Assembly: GCA_945877135.1 (NCBI GenBank)
Contig: CAMCQY010000017.1
Location: forward strand, 1-41,584
Length of the DNA: 41,584 nt
Reading direction: 5' to 3'
DNA from: Candidatus Kuenenia stuttgartensis
GTDB taxonomy: Bacteria; Planctomycetota; Planctomycetia; Pirellulales; UBA1268
In this document: positions 1 to 7,881 of the stretch, one piece after another
Position numbering within the stretch: the first letter of the stretch is position 1
How the letters are laid out: each line of letters starts with the position of its first letter
The notes under the pieces: model-generated
What the model was told of the DNA's origin: nothing
Databases searched by the model: none
What the model saw: only the letters and a program-made list of their open reading frames with translations
Position numbers and translations under genes: made by a program

Positions 1-263
1 TCGAGCCTGCTGCCGTCGCCAAACGCATCGAGATAGCAGCGGGTCGCCGCGGCCTGCTCGTTGCCAGCAGGCAGGGCCTCGAGAGCCAGCAGTGCATCGA
101 GTGCAAACGACGTGTAGTAGAGATCGGGCCGGCCGCCGCGATTGCAGTAGCCACCGCCTGGGGTCGCGAGCGACTGGAGAAACGACACCACGAGTTCAGT
201 CGCCTCGCCGAGCGTCCGCCGGGCGAGGCGGGCCACCTGCAGCATCTGCAGTCGCTGGCTCAT
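1..263 (-). CDS. Prenyltransferase/squalene-oxidase (terpene cyclase alpha/alpha barrel) repeat protein, N-terminal part, truncated by window edge
   Basis: Own translation of minus strand from ATG 263: MSQRLQMLQVARLARRTLGEATELVVSFLQSLATPGGGYCNRGGRPDLYYTSFALDALLALEALPAGNEQAAATRCYLDAFGDGSRL. The GGY.....PDLYYTSFALDAL pattern is typical of prenyltransferase-beta/squalene cyclase repeats. ATGA overlap with the upstream gene stop at 260-262. Not in the supplied ORF list because it runs off the window. Confidence 0.7.
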   Translation of the reverse strand, partial: MSQRLQMLQVARLARRTLGEATELVVSFLQSLATPGGGYCNRGGRPDLYYTSFALDALLALEALPAGNEQAAATRCYLDAFGDGSRL

Positions 264-2062
264 GCCGTCGCAGCCGGGCTCGCGGCGGCTGACTGTAGCC
301 CGGCGCCGTTCTCGCGGGCCACTTTCGCCTCCTGCTCGCGGCAGTAGCCCTCGAAGGTGAGCTCGTTGAACATCTTCGCCAGCACCCGCCGCAGCAGCCC
401 CTTCAGCGTCGCATCGGAGAGGCCCTCGAGGGCCCGCACCGCCTGCTCCTTGTAGCTCTCGAGCAGCAGCGCCGCCTTCTCGTCGGCCTTGGCCGTGCGG
501 ATCGCCTCGCGGAGACGGTCGGGCGTGGCGGCGGGATGGGGTTTTCCCGAGTTGATGGCCGCGAGCATCTCGCGGTCGTCGCCGCGAGCCCGTTCGGCCG
601 CGAGAGCGAGCACCACGCTCGGCCGCGACTCGACATTGCTGACAAGGCCCGCGTCATCGAGCATGTCTTCAAGGTCATCCTTGATCTGGTAGGCGATGCC
701 CACCGCCTCGCTGTAAGCCCGCAAGGCATCGGAGACCTCGTCCGCCCGGCCGGCGCCGATGGCAGCCAGTTGCAGCGCCACGTCGAACGCGGGCGATGTC
801 TTAAGCCGGAAGATCTCCAGCACCTGGCGGCTGGCCAACTGCGAGGGATTTCGGCTCCAGGCGAGTTCGGCGCCCTGCCCCTGACAGAGCAGCCGCTGCG
901 CGCCGGCGGCCTCCCGAACGGCGGCGCGGATGCGATCGGCATCGAGCCCCGACTCCGCCAGCAAACGGTAGCCCTCGCCGATCAGCAGGTCGCCCACGTT
1001 GAGTGCAATCGGCACGCCGTGCGCTCCGCAGAGCGTCGGCTCGCCATACCGCTCCAGATCACCGTCCTCGATGTCGTCGTGGACGAGCGACGCCTTGTGA
1101 AAACACTCCACAGCCACGGCGATCCGCTGGATCGCGTCGATCGCGTGGGTGTCGTGGGGCTTGATCCCATCGTGCTTCTCGTCGCCGTCAACAGGCCGCA
1201 ATGCCTCGAACACGGCCGCAGCCAGAAAAGGCCGCCAGCGTCGGCCGCCGACAGCCAGCCACTCCCGGCCGATCTCCTCGGCATGGCCCACCGGAGGCCC
1301 CATCAGCCGATCGAGCGCCGGCCGTTCGAACCACGTCTTCACGGTGTCGTGCAAGCCGCCGAGATCGAGCCGACGCGACCGGTCGGCCGCCTCGAGGTGG
1401 ATGTAGTCCCAGACCCAGTCCACATCGACCGTCGTATCGATGCAGTCGTCCTGCAGGAGCGGCACGGCCACTGCCGGAATCGCCGCCGCCTGCACGTGCG
1501 AAAATGTCTTTTCGAGCACAGCCATGCAGCTCACGCCGACGATCGCCTCGATCGTGCCGGTCTGCACCATCGCCATCACCAGTGCCGAGCCCTCGGCCAC
1601 GAGCACCGCGTAGCCAAGCCGCTCGGCCTCCGCCTGGAAATCCTGGATCGAGCAGAGGCCGCACTGCTTGCACAGCAGGCCGAATTCGTCGAAGGGCGCC
1701 GGGCAGCGGTTCTCCACCCGCAGGCACTTGGGCATGAGCAGGAGCCGGCGCTCGAAGGGCACAGCAGCGAGGGCGTCGCGCCACGACTCGTTATTGACCG
1801 TGACGACCGCGTAATCGAGAAACGATTCCGACAGGCCAGCGACGGCCAGCGCGGCGGTCGCCCGCCGCCGAAGTTCCTCCATGCCCAGTGGAGGCACGGC
1901 CCGGTCATGGGTCATCCCGCGACGCACGGCATCGCGGAGGGCATCGCGATCCGCCTTCGTCGGGGGGATGCCGGCCTGCGGCGGCCGCGACCGGATCACC
2001 GCCGGCGGCACCGGTGGCGGCAGGATCGCAAGCGCAATCGTCGCTGGGTCTGCGGTGGACAT
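260..2062 (-). CDS. DUF116 domain fused to polyprenyl synthetase (isoprenyl diphosphate synthase)
   Basis: N-terminal half Cys-rich (CLRVENRCPAPFDEFGLLCKQCGLCSI...GVSCMAVLEK), DUF116-like; C-terminal half has both Asp-rich motifs (HKASLVHDDIEDGD and YQIKDDLEDMLDD). Start chosen at MSTADPATIA because of the strong RBS aggagaggtg just upstream. Confidence 0.85.
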   Translation of the reverse strand: MSTADPATIALAILPPPVPPAVIRSRPPQAGIPPTKADRDALRDAVRRGMTHDRAVPPLGMEELRRRATAALAVAGLSESFLDYAVVTVNNESWRDALAAVPFERRLLLMPKCLRVENRCPAPFDEFGLLCKQCGLCSIQDFQAEAERLGYAVLVAEGSALVMAMVQTGTIEAIVGVSCMAVLEKTFSHVQAAAIPAVAVPLLQDDCIDTTVDVDWVWDYIHLEAADRSRRLDLGGLHDTVKTWFERPALDRLMGPPVGHAEEIGREWLAVGGRRWRPFLAAAVFEALRPVDGDEKHDGIKPHDTHAIDAIQRIAVAVECFHKASLVHDDIEDGDLERYGEPTLCGAHGVPIALNVGDLLIGEGYRLLAESGLDADRIRAAVREAAGAQRLLCQGQGAELAWSRNPSQLASRQVLEIFRLKTSPAFDVALQLAAIGAGRADEVSDALRAYSEAVGIAYQIKDDLEDMLDDAGLVSNVESRPSVVLALAAERARGDDREMLAAINSGKPHPAATPDRLREAIRTAKADEKAALLLESYKEQAVRALEGLSDATLKGLLRRVLAKMFNELTFEGYCREQEAKVARENGAGLQSAAASPAATA

Positions 2063-2114
2063 CGCGGGCACCTCTCCTGGGGAAAGCACAGTATGCCGTT
2101 TCACGCGGTCTTCG

Positions 2115-3029
2115 TCAGGCCGTCCCACCCGCATCAGCAGCTCCAGCCGCCTCTTTCGCGGCAGACGCCCGGGCAGCCGCCGCCTCGACCCGCCGCTGAA
2201 TCTCCTCGGGAGATGGCAGGGCATCGAGCACCTCGCGGGGGATTTGGGCCGCGTCGGCGAGTTTCGTGAGGCACCGCCGCCGTTCGCTCAGCGCCTGATC
2301 GGCACTCCGCTCCTTGGAAAACCTGGTCTTGGCGTCAGCGCTCCGCTCCCTGAGCTTGGCGTAGATGTCGCCGCCGAGGAGCGCGGAGATATCAACCTTC
2401 ATCTTCTCGCGGTGAACGTCCGATTCCGCCACCGGTCCGCCGTCGATCGGGCCCGCGTGATACTTCGGAAACATGATCGCCACCTCGGGGCAGACCCGCG
2501 AGCAGGCTGGGCAGTTGACCTTGCAGTTGGCCGGGTTCTCGACACGCAGCGTGTGGTCGGTCGCCACGCCGTAGACGTCGAACAGGCAGAAGCTCAGGCA
2601 CTGCATGCAGTTGGTGCACCGAGCCGTGTCGATCACCGGAAACCACGGCTTCCACGTCTCGGCTGTGTTGGCGATCGGTCCGTTGGCGACGGCAGACGCC
2701 TCCGGCGGCCGGTTCATCCGCCGCTCGCCCCGGGCCTCTTCGACGGCGGCGACGGTCTCGCCGACCGACAGCCCCGTGACATCGCGAATCGTAACGTCAC
2801 ACCGTCCACTGGGATCACTCACTACGGGCGGCCCGTCAGGAAAACAGCCGATCACGATCAATGCGCCGCCGGCCTGGAGGTCGGCCGCAGCCGCTCCGGC
2901 CCGCGTGACGGCATACCCGCGGTCGAGAAGCGACGCGAAGATGCTGGCTCGGTCGGTCGCGGGCAGCGGTATGGCCCCGGCACCCTCGTAGACGACCACC
3001 CGCGGCGGAAGCAACGCTTCAGCAATCAT
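2115..3029 (-). CDS. 4Fe-4S dicluster ferredoxin-type protein
   Basis: CTNCMQCLSFCLFDVYG ... CKVNCPACSRVCPEVAIMFP, two cluster-binding motifs; ATGA overlap with the upstream gene. Confidence 0.8.
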   Translation of the reverse strand: MIAEALLPPRVVVYEGAGAIPLPATDRASIFASLLDRGYAVTRAGAAAADLQAGGALIVIGCFPDGPPVVSDPSGRCDVTIRDVTGLSVGETVAAVEEARGERRMNRPPEASAVANGPIANTAETWKPWFPVIDTARCTNCMQCLSFCLFDVYGVATDHTLRVENPANCKVNCPACSRVCPEVAIMFPKYHAGPIDGGPVAESDVHREKMKVDISALLGGDIYAKLRERSADAKTRFSKERSADQALSERRRCLTKLADAAQIPREVLDALPSPEEIQRRVEAAAARASAAKEAAGAADAGGTA

Positions 3030-3418
3030 GATCGGGCTCCGTCGGGAGTCGCGAGCCCGCCGGCCAGCACGGCCTCCGCGGTATCGGTCCGCATGTTGAG
3101 AATCTCCACGCCCTGCTTCGGCAGCGGTGCATCGGCAAGGGCGAAGAGCCCCTGCACGGCCCGGGGCCAGCAGGCGAATATCCTGAGCGGACGATCGCCA
3201 CGGGCCAGTTCTGCCAGGTGCGGATCGCGACGGGCGGCCATCTCACAGAGATCGGGCACCATTTCAAAGCCACGGCCCGCCGCCGCGAGGCCCTCGAGCA
3301 CGGCATCCTTCACGGCGGCCGGTACCACCTGTGCATACGCGCAGCGGCAATAGAGGATCCGCGCGGCGTCGTCGGCCAGCATGGCGGCCGTTTCTGCCTG
3401 TGGGTGTGGCTCGGTCAT
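3026..3418 (-). CDS. Small protein resembling hydrogenase iron-sulfur subunit (FlpD/MvhD-like) or similar redox partner
   Basis: MTEPHPQAETAAMLADDAARILYCRCAYAQVVPAAVKDAVLEGLAAAGRGFEMVPDLCEMAARRDPHLAEL...; YCRCAYA/LCEMAA arrangement; ATGA overlaps on both sides. Family assignment tentative. Confidence 0.5.
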   Translation of the reverse strand: MTEPHPQAETAAMLADDAARILYCRCAYAQVVPAAVKDAVLEGLAAAGRGFEMVPDLCEMAARRDPHLAELARGDRPLRIFACWPRAVQGLFALADAPLPKQGVEILNMRTDTAEAVLAGGLATPDGARS

Positions 3419-4656
3419 GGGTGGATCCTTCCCGCCGTCGGATACGTACCGAAGTCGTTGAACCAATACCGCTTCGCAAAACGATACATCCAGTGCTTCT
3501 CCGGAATTTCGCGGCCCGGGAGATCCTGGCTCGACCGGGGCGTCATCGCCAGCAGCTCCTGGCGGGCGGTGCCACGCTGGGTCGTGTCGTGCGCCCCGTG
3601 GCGGTCGGCGATCTCGAGGATCAGACGCGGATTCTCGAGCACCACGCAGCCGCGGCTGTGTTGGGCTGCCGCGTCACGCATGTCTTTCAAAAATGCCGAC
3701 TGCGTCACCTGCTCGTAGAACGATCCCGTGCCGACCTTTTCTACCGCCAGTTGGATGATGGGGCAGGGTTCGATACCGCCCGACGGGCCGACATGGTGCG
3801 TGAGGCCGACCGCCATCGGGCAGAGCGCGTCTCCCTTGTCGTCGTAGTAGGCATCGACGATGGCGATCGGAAGCCTCGCCCGCTGCTCCACCACGAACTT
3901 TCGCACGCGAACGAGCTGGTCGGGCGTGAGCGCCAGTTCCGGCGACGCCTCGGGGCCAACCGGGCGATAGCCATGAAACCAGGCATAGTGCACGCCCAGG
4001 TCGATCAGCCGCCGGAGCCACTCTTCGGTGAGCATGGTGTCGATGTTGGAGCGACAGAGGCTCGTGGCCACGCCCGTGATCAGTCGAGCCTCGAGGCAGA
4101 TTTCGAGGCCACGCAGCGACCGGTCGAGTACCTGACGGCTGCCGCGACGGATGTCGCTCGTCGCAGCGTCACCCTCGATGCTCACCAGCGGCGTGGCGTT
4201 GCCGAGAGACTGCAGGCGGCGGGCCACCTCGGGCGTGATCAGCTGGCCGTTGGTGAAGATTTGGAAGTAGCAATCGGGGTGGGCGGCCAGCAGGTCGAGC
4301 AGCCGCGGGTGGAGGAATGGCTCCCCCCCGAGCAGCCCGAAGAACACGTTGCCGTGCGCCTTCGCGTCACGGATGAGTGCATCGAGCGTCTCGAACGGCA
4401 CCATCGTCCGCGGCGCCTGGACGTCAACCCAGCAGCCCTGGCACTTGAGGTTGCAGGAATTGATGATCGAGAGATGGAGGAACGGGGGGAAGACGACTCC
4501 GCGACGCTGTCTCGCCTTGAATTTCTCGACGGCGATCAGCCCCTTCACGCCAAAATTCCAGCCGAATTTCCAGAGGCAGTTGGGCGCCACCGACGACAGC
4601 ATGTGGCCGGCCATCTGGGGGAGGATCATCGGGGGTAGGCGTGGGAGTAATTTCAT
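3415..4656 (-). CDS. Radical SAM protein with SPASM-like C-terminal Cys region
   Basis: INSCNLKCQGCWVDV (CxxxCxxC), GGEPFLHPRLLDLL, FTNGQLI; C-terminal CPMAVGLTHHVGPSGGIEPCPIIQ. ATG at 4656 preferred over the TTG at 4683. Confidence 0.9.
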   Translation of the reverse strand: MKLLPRLPPMILPQMAGHMLSSVAPNCLWKFGWNFGVKGLIAVEKFKARQRRGVVFPPFLHLSIINSCNLKCQGCWVDVQAPRTMVPFETLDALIRDAKAHGNVFFGLLGGEPFLHPRLLDLLAAHPDCYFQIFTNGQLITPEVARRLQSLGNATPLVSIEGDAATSDIRRGSRQVLDRSLRGLEICLEARLITGVATSLCRSNIDTMLTEEWLRRLIDLGVHYAWFHGYRPVGPEASPELALTPDQLVRVRKFVVEQRARLPIAIVDAYYDDKGDALCPMAVGLTHHVGPSGGIEPCPIIQLAVEKVGTGSFYEQVTQSAFLKDMRDAAAQHSRGCVVLENPRLILEIADRHGAHDTTQRGTARQELLAMTPRSSQDLPGREIPEKHWMYRFAKRYWFNDFGTYPTAGRIHP

Positions 4657-4703
4657 GGCATTCAGAAGTATGGATGATTTCAAGCAGCGAGCAACCTCGC
4701 TCC

Positions 4704-4852
4704 ATGCAAGCCCGACGCGCCAGCGAGGGAATCCGCGTCGCGTTCCCGTAAGGCCATCCGCATTCCCTTGCTAGCGGTGCGGGCTTGGATGATGCAGTGA
4801 GGCACGCGCGGCCCACTCCCATGCAAGCCCGACGCGCCAGCGAGGAAATCTC
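4704..4852. repeat. Cluster of three copies (direct, inverted, direct) of a ~30-nt dispersed repeat (family B)
   Basis: atgcaagcccgacgcgccagcgagggaatccgcg (4704-4737); inverted copy attcccttgctagcggtgcgggcttgga (about 4762-4789); atgcaagcccgacgcgccagcgaggaaatc (about 4821-4850). Confidence 0.75.
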
Positions 4853-4884
4853 AGCGGCTGTTGGGTTGTCGCTCCCGTCCCCAT

Positions 4885-6000
4885 TTATACCCGCGCAGGG
4901 ATCCGGTGGGTCGGAACCGGCCTGCCCGGGCGGAAGTGTTCGAGATGCATGACCTCGTGCGGCACGTTTGCCGCCGCGGCCGATACCGCTGCCCGCACCG
5001 CCCGCTCCAGGTCTGCCGGGTCGGCCTCGGCCCGCAGGTTCACGAGCAACCGGCCGATATCCACCGGCTCAGCGAGCCGATGCGAGAGGTGGGCCACGTC
5101 GGCAGTGCGGACGAGATTCGCGGCGGCGAGTTCGTAGGGATCACCCTCGATCGCGAGCGTGCCCTTGAGATGCGCGATTTCGTGGCCGCTGGCGGCGAGT
5201 GCCTCGCGGATCTGCGAGAGGATCGCTACGAGCAGCGTGTTGCCGTCAAACTCAGCCGCATCAGCCGCCCCGATCCGCACTTCGGCATTGAGCCAGCCGA
5301 GAAGCGACTCCCCGAGCGCATAGCGGTCGTAATCGATCTCGGCGATCGCCGCCGCCTGCGATGCGTCGGCCAGCAGCCGTGCAAACCAAGGCTCGAGGCC
5401 TGTGCCGGCGCGGGCTGAGCATTCCAGGACGGATGCCCGCGGGTTCACTGCCGCGAGGGCTGTCCGCAGTCGTTCGAGCCGCGGGGCATCAACGAGGTCG
5501 CACTTGTTGATGGCGACGATCTCCGCCTCTTCCAGCTGCTTGCGATAGATGTAGCCAACGTGCTCGGAGAGTTTCGCGTCGGCAAGCCCCAGCACGCGTT
5601 CGGCCCGCAGCGGATCGACCACCACGCTCATCGGCGCCACCGCGAACCGGTCGCCGTAGATCTGCTCCAGCGGCAGCGTCACCGTCGCCACGAGGTCGGT
5701 GCAGCTCCCGACCGGCTCGGCGATCAGCACGTCGGGTGCGGTTTCCCGCACGAGCGACTCGGCCGCCTCGACCAATGACGTGAACCGGCAGCAGAAGCAA
5801 CCGCCCACGATCTCCTCGACGGGCATGCGGTGGGCCGCGGCGAGCGCCGTATCGACGAGCCCTCCACCCTGATCGTTTGTGACCAGCCCCACGCGGAGGC
5901 CACGGGCGGTGAGCCAGTCGGCCAGCCGCAGGATCGACGTCGTCTTGCCGGCCCCGAGAAAGCCGCCGACCATGATGTAGCGTGCTGTCGCGACGGTCAC
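4885..6000 (-). CDS. CobW/COG0523-family metal-chaperone GTPase
   Basis: GGFLGAGKTTSI Walker A, GGCFCCRFTSL (CxCC metal-binding motif), NKCDLV (NKxD). GTG start overlapping the upstream stop (GTGA). Confidence 0.9.
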   Translation of the reverse strand: MTVATARYIMVGGFLGAGKTTSILRLADWLTARGLRVGLVTNDQGGGLVDTALAAAHRMPVEEIVGGCFCCRFTSLVEAAESLVRETAPDVLIAEPVGSCTDLVATVTLPLEQIYGDRFAVAPMSVVVDPLRAERVLGLADAKLSEHVGYIYRKQLEEAEIVAINKCDLVDAPRLERLRTALAAVNPRASVLECSARAGTGLEPWFARLLADASQAAAIAEIDYDRYALGESLLGWLNAEVRIGAADAAEFDGNTLLVAILSQIREALAASGHEIAHLKGTLAIEGDPYELAAANLVRTADVAHLSHRLAEPVDIGRLLVNLRAEADPADLERAVRAAVSAAAANVPHEVMHLEHFRPGRPVPTHRIPARV

Positions 6001-6557
6001 ACATCGTCTCCCGGTTCAGACTCGGCAGATGGGGTGGGCATCTCGTGAGTATGCCCGTCGCCATCACTATAGCGGGATGCCTGCAGCTGATTGATCGTCG
6101 CGGTGAGCAGCGCGATGTAGCCGTGGACGTCGAGATGGCCCGGCGTGGGCGTGCCCTGCACCGCATAGAGCCAGCCGGCGCCGTAGGGGTCCGAATGCGT
6201 GAGGCACGCTTCGGCGGTGAGCGCCGGATTGGCCGACTGCAGCGTCCCATCGACCACGCAGAAGAGTTCGCTCACCGCCTTGAAGCCCTCGACGGTGCCG
6301 AGCCGCTCGCCGCCGGCGACAGTCTGGCCCGGCTTCACCTCGAGCACCATCTCCACCAGTTCGCCGAGCATCCGCGTGGCAAACTTCGTGAAGCCGACGT
6401 GCCAGAGCCGCGGCGTGTCGCCGCGAGCATCGAGAGTTCCCACGTCGTCGATGGGCCGGCCATCCGCGGGCCGCATCCAAAAATGCGACGGCGCGTAGAG
6501 GCAGTCTACGGGGAACCGCGCCGAAAAGTGGGCATGCCGAAAGCGGACGGTTTCCAT
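5997..6557 (-). CDS. GcvH-like lipoyl-domain protein
   Basis: METVRFRHAHFSARFPVDCLYAPSHFWMRP...HVGFTKFATRMLGELVEMVLEVKPGQTVAGGERLGTVEGFKAVSELFCVVDGTL; the VEGFKAVSEL segment matches the lipoyl-lysine site of glycine cleavage H proteins. Confidence 0.8.
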   Translation of the reverse strand: METVRFRHAHFSARFPVDCLYAPSHFWMRPADGRPIDDVGTLDARGDTPRLWHVGFTKFATRMLGELVEMVLEVKPGQTVAGGERLGTVEGFKAVSELFCVVDGTLQSANPALTAEACLTHSDPYGAGWLYAVQGTPTPGHLDVHGYIALLTATINQLQASRYSDGDGHTHEMPTPSAESEPGDDV

Positions 6558-6567
6558 GACTGAGATG

Positions 6568-7590
6568 CTATCCGCCTGCCACCCGCCCACGCAACGAACG
6601 CAGTCGGTCGAGCAGCCTTTTGATGTCGGCGGGCAGCGGGCTTTCGAAGCGGAGATCGACCCCTGTTTCAGGATGCACGAATCCCAGTTCGGCGGCATGC
6701 AGCATCACCCGCGGGGCCTGCGACGTGTCCTCCACTTTCATGTGCCGCGGGGCGGAGTAGACCCGCTCGCCGCAGACCGGGTGGCCGATCTCGGCAAGAT
6801 GGATACGGATCTGGTGGGTGCGGCCGGTCTCGAGCCGGCACTCGACGAGCGTGAAGGCGTCGCCGAAATGCTCGACGGGCTGCACGTGGGTAACGGCCCG
6901 CTTTCCTTCCTCTGTCTCGGACGACCCGCGACGGCCGTCACCGCGATCACGGACGAGATTCGTCTGAATCGTGCCTGCCCCGACCCGCCCCACGCAGATC
7001 GCGAGATACCGCCGGTGCGTCGTATGGGCCCGGAACTGTTCAGCGAGGATCCGCTCGGCCGGAACCGTGCGGGCAAACACGACAAGCCCGCTCGTCTCGC
7101 GATCGATCCGGTGCACCGCCCGCACCGGCGGGATGTGGCGGGGCTTTTTGTTGCCGCGGGCGCCGTGACGGGCGAAGAGATGCTTCGAGATGGCGTCGGG
7201 CACCAGTTCGTCGAGCGTCGGCTGCACCTGCCGCCGCCGCGTCGGCCAGGAGAGTTCCTCGGTGTGCCGCGTGGTGGTGATGCCGGTCGGCTTGTCCACC
7301 ACCACGACCTGATCGTCGAGATGGACGACCCGCACATCGTCGGCCTTTGGTGGCGCGGCCGCGGCCGCGGCGAGCACCTTCACCACCTCGCCATCCTTGA
7401 GCCGCCGCGCCGTGTCGGTGCAGATGTTGCCGTGGATCATCACCCGCCGCGACCGCACGAGCTTTTGTACTTGCGACCAGCTCGCCGCGCCGGAGTCACC
7501 CGCGGTCAGCTTGGCGCGGAGAAAGGCCGCGACCGTCTGGCCGCGGTCGGCGGCGGTGACATGGTGGACGATGCCGGGGGAGGGTTTCAT
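6568..7590 (-). CDS. RluA-family pseudouridine synthase with N-terminal S4 domain
   Basis: VRSRRVMIHG S4-like segment; HRIDRETSGLVVFART catalytic motif; ETGRTHQIRIHLAEIGHPVCGERVY. Confidence 0.93.
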   Translation of the reverse strand: MKPSPGIVHHVTAADRGQTVAAFLRAKLTAGDSGAASWSQVQKLVRSRRVMIHGNICTDTARRLKDGEVVKVLAAAAAAPPKADDVRVVHLDDQVVVVDKPTGITTTRHTEELSWPTRRRQVQPTLDELVPDAISKHLFARHGARGNKKPRHIPPVRAVHRIDRETSGLVVFARTVPAERILAEQFRAHTTHRRYLAICVGRVGAGTIQTNLVRDRGDGRRGSSETEEGKRAVTHVQPVEHFGDAFTLVECRLETGRTHQIRIHLAEIGHPVCGERVYSAPRHMKVEDTSQAPRVMLHAAELGFVHPETGVDLRFESPLPADIKRLLDRLRSLRGRVAGG

Positions 7591-7611
7591 GCCGCAAATC
7601 TACCACGGAGT

Positions 7612-7636
7612 CCCCCGGCTTCCGCCGGGGGCTTTT
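7612..7636 (+). terminator. Candidate intrinsic terminator hairpin, plus strand
   Basis: CCCCCGGC-ttcc-GCCGGGGG perfect 8-bp stem (7612-7631) followed by cttttat. Confidence 0.45.
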
Positions 7637-7658
7637 ATGGAATCGGAATCATCCGTAA

Positions 7659-7788
7659 GGGGCTGCCCTTGCCCAGAGAGCCGGCGTTGCTGACCAGCGC
7701 AGGCAGGATGCCGGAGCGCAGTCAGCATCGAGTGAGCGGAGGCAGGATGCCGGAGCGAACGTCCGGCTCTCGGGGCAAGGGCAGCCCC
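7659..7788. repeat. Large palindromic intergenic repeat (family A, two-core copy)
   Basis: Left arm ggggctgcccttgcccagagagccggcgtt (7659-7688) pairs with right arm aacgtccggctctcggggcaagggcagcccc (7758-7788); interior has two direct copies of aggcaggatgccggagcg (7701-7718 and 7740-7757). Confidence 0.85.
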
Positions 7789-7821
7789 GAACCGCCGCCA
7801 GCGGGTCATAGAACCCCCGGC

Positions 7822-7850
7822 TTGACCGCAGTTTCCGCGGTTTTAGACTC
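7822..7850 (+). promoter_or_regulatory. Candidate sigma70-type promoter for purA
   Basis: TTGACC (7822-7827), 17-nt spacer, TAGACT (7845-7850), upstream of the purA start. Confidence 0.4.
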
Positions 7851-7853
7851 TGA

Positions 7854-7881
7854 GGGGAGGCCTCGGTTCGGCAGCCTCCCC
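7854..7881 (+). promoter_or_regulatory. 5'-leader hairpin upstream of purA
   Basis: GGGGAGGC (7854-7861) pairs perfectly with GCCTCCCC (7874-7881), just downstream of the candidate -10. Confidence 0.35.

Noticed and set aside
536-2269. 577-aa plus-strand ORF over the DUF116-prenyl synthase gene
   Set aside because: Antisense shadow ORF caused by high GC; His/Arg/Ala-rich translation without motifs, while the minus strand has clear catalytic motifs.
1881-4638. Plus-strand ORFs 1881..3353 and 3331..4638
   Set aside because: Shadows of the ferredoxin, FlpD-like and radical SAM genes; no recognisable domains.
7701-7757. Possible short CRISPR array from two aggcaggatgccggagcg repeats
   Set aside because: Only two 18-nt repeats with 21-nt spacing inside a larger palindrome that has a second copy elsewhere; no cas genes.
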